From positions 1-12,830 of the forward strand of contig CAMFSN010000041.1 in NCBI GenBank assembly GCA_945983015.1: a DNA stretch of 12,830 bases. The letters run 5' to 3'. The position numbers and the translations under genes are program-made. This document shows positions 7,198 to 12,830 of this stretch, piece after piece (position 1 is the first letter of the stretch; each line of letters starts with the position of its first letter). Source of the DNA: an uncultured Bacteroidales bacterium. Lineage in GTDB: Bacteria > Bacteroidota > Bacteroidia > Bacteroidales > UBA932. Below the pieces are notes generated by a model. That model did no database searches. It saw only the letters and a list, made by a program, of their open reading frames with translations, and was not told the origin of the DNA.

Positions 7198-7932
7198 CTA
7201 CTTCTTATAGAAGAAAATGGCATCTACATCGAGGGTAGTACCCTGTACGCCACCACTAAGAACGGAAACGATGTTGTCAGACTTTCCGGTCTGAGTGTAG
7301 TCCAAACCTGCATCAGCGAGGCTGACTTCATACTCGTTCCATACATTTGGTTCGAAAGTTCCGCTGACCGGAGCGATGGCAGTGTAGGCTACGCCGTTGT
7401 CCTCAAGCTGACCGTTTCCGATGGCAAACTTATATGTAGCGTCATTCCAGGTAAGGATAATGATGTGTGCTTTTCCTGCAGGACCCTTGTAAGCGATATG
7501 GAATTTCCAGTCTGCAAGCTCGGAGGTCGAAGCAACAAAAGCAGGAGTCTCCTCTTTGTTGACCCAGCCGGCGCCGGACCAGCCTTTATCGGTTACTACA
7601 AGGGATGTCCACGCTGCGGCCTGTCCGTAGCAGTTAAGTCCGGAGCAGGTGCCTCCGTTGTAGGTTTTTTCCCAAACATAAAGGAAACGGGTTACTTCAT
7701 CCGGACCGTAGTTAGCCTTTATCTTGCTTCCAAGTTCTTTAGCAGTGTACTCATCCAGAGTTAAAACTACATACTCGGAACCACTAAGAGAGGAACCTTC
7801 GTTCTCATCTCCACCAGTATTCTCCTCGTCATCCTTAAGGCTACCATCATTGGTAGAATTATTATCCTTCTGACATGAGAAAAGAGCGAGTGACAGGCTA
7901 GCTGCCATCAAAAAGGAAAAAATCTTTTTCAT
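7198..7932 (-). CDS. Lipoprotein of unknown family in the surface glycan-binding position
   Basis: This 244-aa protein begins with a clear lipoprotein signal (MKKIFSFLMAASLSLALFSC, Cys20). A flexible acidic Asp/Glu/Asn/Gly-rich linker follows (residues 21-52), then a single compact domain of about 190 residues. That domain is rich in beta-strand-like segments and Trp/Tyr, including VWEKTYNGG (86-94), GWSGAGWVNKE (117-127) and a final LDVDAIFFYKK (234-244); Cys96 and Cys101 could pair. I do not recognise the family and see no catalytic signature. It sits right after susD and before the GH16 enzyme, the slot taken by SusE/SusF or SGBP-B-type proteins in known loci. I infer that it binds glucan at the cell surface. 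A small beta-jelly-roll fold is plausible from the strand pattern, but that is a guess. Confidence 0.87.
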   Translation of the reverse strand: MKKIFSFLMAASLSLALFSCQKDNNSTNDGSLKDDEENTGGDENEGSSLSGSEYVVLTLDEYTAKELGSKIKANYGPDEVTRFLYVWEKTYNGGTCSGLNCYGQAAAWTSLVVTDKGWSGAGWVNKEETPAFVASTSELADWKFHIAYKGPAGKAHIIILTWNDATYKFAIGNGQLEDNGVAYTAIAPVSGTFEPNVWNEYEVSLADAGLDYTQTGKSDNIVSVLSGGVQGTTLDVDAIFFYKK

Positions 7933-7961
7933 AAAATCAATACTTTTTAATTGGTTATTTA

Positions 7962-9599
7962 TTAATAATTTGGATTCTGTTCTATGCCACCCAGCCTGAC
8001 TTCTTCCACAGGAATAGGCAGCAGTTCGTGTTTACCTTTGACAAAGGGGCTGATATGAGCCCTGACCTCCTCACTTTCGGCAGCGGCATAGGCGTTCATC
8101 ACATCGGAGACTATGCCCCAGCGACAGAGGTCGTACCAACGATGACTCTCCATAGCCAACTCCACTCGCCTTTCGTGCATAATAGCCATCATCAAGTCTT
8201 CGGAATTATCCTGAAGCTGGTGAAGAGCATAAGCATTAGTGTAATCTGGCAACTTATAAGCAGGGAAAGCAGGCAGTATGTCCTCGGAGCCCCTGGCGCG
8301 CTCACGCACCTTCTCCAGATAGAGTTTGGCATCAGAGAGGTCCCCGCTACGAAGGGCAGCCTCGGCGTAAAGCAGATATACATCCGCCAGACGAATGACT
8401 ATCATATTGATTGGGGAACGGGAGTCGTGACTGTCCTCCAAAACCATATAGTCTGACCCCTGCATAAGGGCCCTCTTCACGCAGAGGTTAGGGTTACCCA
8501 AATAGCTTTCTTCCACAGGGTTCACTATCTGATCGGAGCTAGGAGTATAGACACAGGAAGCAAGCCTGTGATCTCCTGCTTCAAACTCATCTATCAAGTT
8601 CTGAGTAGGATGATTGAAGCCCCAGCCGACAGAAGAGAAAGCGTTCGAGCGGGAGCGAAGCAGGATAGTGGCGAAAGTGCCACGGGAAAAACCATTGCCT
8701 TGGCCGTAATCAGAGGTGCCTTCTGCCATATATTGAACTTCAAAAATGGATTCCGGACCGTTTTCTCCCTCAAGGGTGAAATTGTCAGCATAATCCGGGC
8801 AGAGAGAATATTCGCCGGCCTGCTCACTCAGGAAACGCTTTCCTGCAGCATAGGCATCGGAATAGTAATTCGAGCCGTCAGCGCCGCTGTTACGAAGATA
8901 GTCAGCATAGTAAAGATTGGCCTTGAGAAGCATAGCCTGGGCAGCTCCCTTGGTCACACGTCCCAAGTCTTCAGCGCTAAGGGCACTTTTGTTAAGCAGC
9001 AGGGACTCAGCTTTCTGCAGGTCGGAAAAGATCTGGGCATAAACCTCGCCCACGCTGGCGCGAGGCTGCTTCCAATTACCCGCACTGTATATAGGAGAAG
9101 TGACCAGCGGCACTCCGCCATAGAGACGGACCAAAGAGAAATAATAGTTTGCCCTCAGGAAATAAGCCTCTCCCAGAAGCCTGTCTTTCAAAGTTTGAGT
9201 CAAGCTTTCATCCACCTCCATCTGAGAGACTTGCTCCAGAGCCAGGTTCGCTCTGGCCACTCCCTGATATTTGGCACGATAATACTGAAGGACTATCTCG
9301 TTATTGGAAATGGCACGGAAGTTTTCCAAGTCATAGCAAGCAGACATATCTGCGAGATTCTGGCCACCCTTCAAGGCGTCGTCTGACAGAATGTCGCCTA
9401 TAAAAAACTCCGAATAATAGGTACCCTGATACTCCCACATCAGCGGAACATAAGCGGCATTGACCACCTGAACGGCCGTCTCAGCACTAGTAAAATAATC
9501 CTCCACGCGGTTGGTCATAGGGCCGTCCTCCCTAAGCCAGTCATTACAAGAACAGAGGCAAAGTCCTGCAAGCCAAATAATAAAATATCTTGTTTTCAT
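7962..9599 (-). CDS. susD-like: SusD/RagB-family glycan-binding lipoprotein
   Basis: At 545 aa this has the usual length for a SusD homologue. Its lipoprotein signal ends in LCSC (Cys18). After that comes the typical SusD start with DYFTSAETAVQVVNAAY (residues about 33-49), TPR-like helical regions such as LLGEAYFLRANYYFSLVRLYG, and a C-terminal HERRVELAMESHRWYDLCRW (475-494), a hallmark of the family. It ends in the common QNPNY. SusD proteins cap the SusC barrel on the cell surface and capture glycan for import. Its start lies 12 bases after the susC stop, and the 244-aa lipoprotein gene follows after 29 bases. Specificity cannot be read directly; the GH16 and GH128-like neighbours point to beta-1,3-glucan. 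Confidence 0.97.
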   Translation of the reverse strand: MKTRYFIIWLAGLCLCSCNDWLREDGPMTNRVEDYFTSAETAVQVVNAAYVPLMWEYQGTYYSEFFIGDILSDDALKGGQNLADMSACYDLENFRAISNNEIVLQYYRAKYQGVARANLALEQVSQMEVDESLTQTLKDRLLGEAYFLRANYYFSLVRLYGGVPLVTSPIYSAGNWKQPRASVGEVYAQIFSDLQKAESLLLNKSALSAEDLGRVTKGAAQAMLLKANLYYADYLRNSGADGSNYYSDAYAAGKRFLSEQAGEYSLCPDYADNFTLEGENGPESIFEVQYMAEGTSDYGQGNGFSRGTFATILLRSRSNAFSSVGWGFNHPTQNLIDEFEAGDHRLASCVYTPSSDQIVNPVEESYLGNPNLCVKRALMQGSDYMVLEDSHDSRSPINMIVIRLADVYLLYAEAALRSGDLSDAKLYLEKVRERARGSEDILPAFPAYKLPDYTNAYALHQLQDNSEDLMMAIMHERRVELAMESHRWYDLCRWGIVSDVMNAYAAAESEEVRAHISPFVKGKHELLPIPVEEVRLGGIEQNPNY

Positions 9600-9611
9600 A
9601 GCAAATCCGAA

Positions 9612-12600
9612 TTAAAAGTTGACATTGATCCCAAGCATAAAGGTGCGGGACTGAGGATAGTTGCCATAATCCACGCCTCCACCCACTTCAGGGTCATAGC
9701 CGGTATATCCGGTGAGGGTGAAAAGATTGTTCGCACTCAGATAAATCCTACATCTGGACATCGAAAGTTTGGAACTCAGACTTGAAGGCAGAGTATAGCC
9801 TAACTGCAAAGTCTTCAAGCGAAGATATGCGCCTTCTTCTACAAAACGGCTGTTATTCTCCGTATTCATAGGATTAGAATTGGCCACAGGAATAGTTCCA
9901 TTAGGATTCGACTCACTCCACACATCCCTCATAGTGGTACTCAAAGTGGCTTCGTTACCAGTTCCCTCGGTGCGAAGACGAAGAGCGTTGTAAATCTGAT
10001 TTCCCCAGACTCCTTGAAGGAAAAGCTGAAGGTCAAAACCCTTATATTCAGCACCGAAGTTAAAGCCGTATGAAAAATCAGGGAATGGATTACCCAGATC
10101 GGTCTTATCCTCTTCGTCTATCTTTCCGTCCTTGTTCAAGTCTATGTAACGGGCATCTCCCACCTTGTATCCCAAAGCAGCCCCTTCTGCCCAAAGATGC
10201 TCGGCAATCTCCTCCTCGGAGCGGTACAGACCATCGTACTTATAACCCCAGAAGGTGTAGAGAGGATAGCCCTCATCACAGACAGTGTGGTCTCCCCAAA
10301 CCGGCTCACCCCCATTGAGCTTAGTCAGCTCATTGTGCACGTACGAGAAATTCGCCGTCACATTATATGCCAATTCTCCTATCTGATCTTTCCAACTGAG
10401 GCTGAGCTCGGCTCCGGCGTTTGTGACCTGCCCGACATTTGCAGTGGCGCTATAGCGATTACCCACGTGGGCAGGAGCGCTGACTTTAAGAAGCATCTCC
10501 TTGGTGTCTCTCTTGAAGACATCCACATTACCGGTGAGCCTGTTCCCGAGGAAGGCGAAATCCAATCCGGCATTAATCTGCTCGGTACTCTCCCACTTTC
10601 CGCCATCGTTCACATAGGTGAGAATTGTGGCGCCGGTGGCGATCTGCGGCACTTTTCCTAAAGGATAGCCCACGAAAGTAGGGCCTTCATTGAACATAGT
10701 CAGCAGGAAGGCATTCTCAGATATCTTGTCATTACCTATCCTACCCCAGCCAAAACGCAGTTTCAGATCATCCAATGAAGAGAAATCCTGCATAAAATCC
10801 TCTTTTGAAAGTCTCCACGCGGCGGCAAGAGATGGGAAATATCCCCAGGTGTGCTCCTTAAACTTGCTGGAACCATCGGCCCTGAAATTCAGGGTCAACA
10901 TATAGCGGCTGTCATAAGAGTAGTGAACTCTACCCAGCAGAGAGAACCTTCTGGTCCTGCCGGCACTATCCCCTGCCTCATTACGGTTCTTAGTGGTCTG
11001 GGAAAGATACCAGTTCGTCTCCACCGGAACCAATATGTTAGAACCTGAACCCGAAAGAGTCTCGTAGTTGTATTCTTCAGCAGTCTGGCCGAGCATAAGG
11101 TTAAAGGAGTTCTTGCCCAAGTCAAACATATAGGTCAAAGTATTCTCCACTATCATAGTCTGATAGCGGCCCATACTCTTCTCCAGAAAATTCATATCCA
11201 TCTTATCATAGTCGGAGTACTTGTAGGCATCCTTGAAAAGACGATGACGGGTATTCGTCAGATCCAGGCTGACGTCAGTCTTGAAGATAAGATTCTTAAT
11301 AGGAGTAAGTTCCAGGTAAATGTCGCCTACCCAACGCTCTGTAATATCCAGAGGATGGGAGTGTTCCACCATAGAGAGAGGATTGGTGACATTCTTAAAA
11401 TTGGAAGCGGCACTGATTCTGCCGGAAAGGTCTTCGCCTAAAGAGTTCTTCGCTCCGTCAGGATAACGGGCAGGGTCCCAAGGAGCCATAGCGATGGCGG
11501 CGGAAAGCACAGATGCTCCAGGGGAAGAATTATTATTCATAGCGTTCCTGCCCTGGGAAGTCATAAAGTTCAGGTTCTCCCCGACCTTGATCCAGTCATT
11601 GAGCTTATGGGCGGAATTCATCCTGAGACTAAGTCTCTGGTAGTCGGAGCCGATAATGGTACCCTCCTGATCAAAGTAACTGGCGCTCATACTCCAGTTG
11701 CTCTTTTCAGTCCCGCCATTGGCACTAAGGTGATAGTTCTGAACCAGAGCAGGGCGGAAAACCACATCCTGCCAGTCAGTATCTACCTTGGAGTAATCCA
11801 GATTTGAAGGATAATAATTTGACTTTCCTATAAGAAAACTCCTGACCCAAGCATCAATTCCCTTGCTCTGAAGGGTGCTGAGCTGAGCAGGATTACCGGA
11901 ATTAGCCGCGAGATAGCTGGCAAATTCCTGTGAATTCATTAAGGAGAGCTTATTCCAGCGATTCTGTACACCGGCATAAGCATCGAAACTGACGTTTACC
12001 TTACCATCTGTACTCCCTCCCTTCACAGTACTAACAAGTATCACTCCGTTAGCACCTCGGGAACCATAGATAGCTGTGGCTGAAGCGTCTTTCAGAATCT
12101 CAGTGGAGGCGATGTCATTTGGGCTCAAGAAATTGATGTCGTCCACGATTACCCCATCCACCACATAAATAGGTGAACTCCCGTTCACTGTACCGATACC
12201 ACGTATACGAACTTCTGCGGCAGCACCCGGCTGTCCGGAGTTGGAATTGACTGTCACACCTGCAGCCAATCCCTGAAGGGCCTGGTCTAAGCCGGACACA
12301 GGCGCATTCTGCAGTTTGTCACCCTTTACGGAAGCCACACTTCCGGTAAGGTCACTCTTCTTTACCACACCATAACCGATGGCCACAACCTCGTCCATCA
12401 TAAGAGTGTCATTCTCCAGATAAACGTTCAACTCGCTTGACTCGAGCACGACTACTTCCTTCTCGGCAAAGCCAAAGCATACAAATACAAGAGTACTTCC
12501 CTTTTCCACGGAGATGCTGTAATAACCATCCAGGTCAGAAGAGGTTCCACTCGAACTTCCCTTTACCATTACAGCCACGCCAGGCAGAGCGGATGAATCA

Positions 12601-12695
12601 TCTGCTGCGAAAACCCTACCGCTGACCTTAAGGGTCTGAGCCCACAGAGACTGGGCCAAAAGCAAAAACAAAATGAAAATAGAAAAACGCTTCAT
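9612..12695 (-). CDS. susC-like: SusC/RagA-family TonB-dependent glycan transporter
   Basis: The chosen start is the ATG at 12695 (1027 aa). It begins directly with a Sec signal (MKRFSIFILFLLLAQSLWAQ, cleavage expected near residue 19-20) and lies about 24 bases below a good -7 box. The in-frame ATG at 12731 is unlikely because the promoter lies inside that extension; 12710 remains possible. In order: a carboxypeptidase-regulatory-like domain (22-98), a TonB-box-like DEVVAIGYG (101-109), a plug domain (about 113-228) with VRIRGIGTV and ATAIYGSRGANGVILVST, and the beta-barrel ending in TFMLGINVNF with a terminal Phe. A DLNKDGKIDEED loop (852-863) resembles a calcium-binding EF-hand loop often seen in this family. 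It would import oligosaccharides across the outer membrane using TonB energy, together with the SusD encoded 12 bases downstream. It is first in the operon and appears intact. Confidence 0.97.
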   Translation of the reverse strand: MKRFSIFILFLLLAQSLWAQTLKVSGRVFAADDSSALPGVAVMVKGSSSGTSSDLDGYYSISVEKGSTLVFVCFGFAEKEVVVLESSELNVYLENDTLMMDEVVAIGYGVVKKSDLTGSVASVKGDKLQNAPVSGLDQALQGLAAGVTVNSNSGQPGAAAEVRIRGIGTVNGSSPIYVVDGVIVDDINFLSPNDIASTEILKDASATAIYGSRGANGVILVSTVKGGSTDGKVNVSFDAYAGVQNRWNKLSLMNSQEFASYLAANSGNPAQLSTLQSKGIDAWVRSFLIGKSNYYPSNLDYSKVDTDWQDVVFRPALVQNYHLSANGGTEKSNWSMSASYFDQEGTIIGSDYQRLSLRMNSAHKLNDWIKVGENLNFMTSQGRNAMNNNSSPGASVLSAAIAMAPWDPARYPDGAKNSLGEDLSGRISAASNFKNVTNPLSMVEHSHPLDITERWVGDIYLELTPIKNLIFKTDVSLDLTNTRHRLFKDAYKYSDYDKMDMNFLEKSMGRYQTMIVENTLTYMFDLGKNSFNLMLGQTAEEYNYETLSGSGSNILVPVETNWYLSQTTKNRNEAGDSAGRTRRFSLLGRVHYSYDSRYMLTLNFRADGSSKFKEHTWGYFPSLAAAWRLSKEDFMQDFSSLDDLKLRFGWGRIGNDKISENAFLLTMFNEGPTFVGYPLGKVPQIATGATILTYVNDGGKWESTEQINAGLDFAFLGNRLTGNVDVFKRDTKEMLLKVSAPAHVGNRYSATANVGQVTNAGAELSLSWKDQIGELAYNVTANFSYVHNELTKLNGGEPVWGDHTVCDEGYPLYTFWGYKYDGLYRSEEEIAEHLWAEGAALGYKVGDARYIDLNKDGKIDEEDKTDLGNPFPDFSYGFNFGAEYKGFDLQLFLQGVWGNQIYNALRLRTEGTGNEATLSTTMRDVWSESNPNGTIPVANSNPMNTENNSRFVEEGAYLRLKTLQLGYTLPSSLSSKLSMSRCRIYLSANNLFTLTGYTGYDPEVGGGVDYGNYPQSRTFMLGINVNF

Positions 12696-12718
12696 ATTGT
12701 CTAGTGTCATTAACTTCG

Positions 12719-12749
12719 CAAAAGTAAACAATACAATTTATAGTTCAAC
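12719..12749 (-). promoter_or_regulatory. Bacteroidetes-type promoter of the PUL operon
   Basis: Read on the minus strand, GTTG (12746-12749) is followed after 19 bases by TACTTTTG (12719-12726). This matches the Bacteroidetes -33 (TTTG/TTG) and -7 (TAnnTTTG) boxes at the expected spacing. Initiation would fall near 12712, leaving a leader of roughly 15-20 bases before the ATG at 12695. Further upstream (about 12764-12788) the minus strand has three TTTTTG runs in T-rich sequence that could be regulator contacts. No other gene is visible between 12696 and the window edge at 12830. Confidence 0.65.
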
Positions 12750-12830
12750 GGAACACCTTTCACAAAAACTCAACAAAAACAAAAACTATACCTCTACAAC
12801 AGCTATACAAATAATACGTAACTTATTAAT

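Noticed and set aside
8568..9386. Plus-strand 272-aa frame opposite susD
   Set aside because: It is fully antisense to a well-recognised SusD gene and shows no motif, start signal or neighbour that would support it.
12696..12731. 12-codon upstream extension of susC
   Set aside because: The -7 box at 12719-12726 lies within it, so a transcript from that promoter would not contain the ATG at 12731. The Sec signal starts cleanly at 12695.

Overview
The window looks like a chromosomal segment from a member of the Bacteroidales (phylum Bacteroidota). The evidence is a SusC/SusD pair, a run of short lipoprotein signal peptides ending in Cys, Bacteroidetes-type promoters (-7 box TAnnTTTG), AT-rich start regions without clear Shine-Dalgarno sites, and BACON-like domains. 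I cannot fix the genus. No rRNA, tRNA, CRISPR array, insertion sequence or phage gene was seen.

Layout. Positions 1-675 (minus strand) hold the 5' part of an uncharacterised ATP-grasp-like gene that runs off the left edge. A divergent intergenic region of about 270 bp follows, with a 30-bp-spaced direct repeat just upstream of a plus-strand AAA/archaeal-type ATPase gene (949-2079). A perfect 11-bp hairpin (2095-2123) separates this gene from a convergent minus-strand operon that fills the rest of the window (12695 down to 2221).

The operon, in transcription order, is: SusC-type TonB-dependent transporter, SusD-type glycan-binding lipoprotein, a 244-aa lipoprotein of unknown family in the surface glycan-binding position, a GH16 laminarinase-like lipoprotein, a GH128-like glucanase lipoprotein with a C-terminal CBM6-like sandwich, a 56-aa ORF starting one base after the GH128 stop, and an 833-aa modular lipoprotein (fimbrillin-like N-terminus, BACON-like repeats, unknown C-terminus). 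All junctions in the operon are 1-29 bases, and a good -33/-7 promoter precedes susC.

How the genes fit together (inference). This is a polysaccharide utilisation locus (PUL) aimed at a beta-1,3-glucan such as laminarin, a fungal or cereal beta-glucan, or a related polymer. Two lipid-anchored endo-acting enzymes would cut the glucan at the cell surface, SusD and the 244-aa lipoprotein would bind it, and SusC would import the oligosaccharides. No exo-beta-glucosidase (for example GH3) and no PUL regulator lies in the window, so these would be encoded elsewhere.

The least explained part is the 3' end of the operon: the coupled small ORF and the compositionally mosaic 833-aa lipoprotein. These look like an accessory surface-protein module attached to an otherwise standard glucan PUL.
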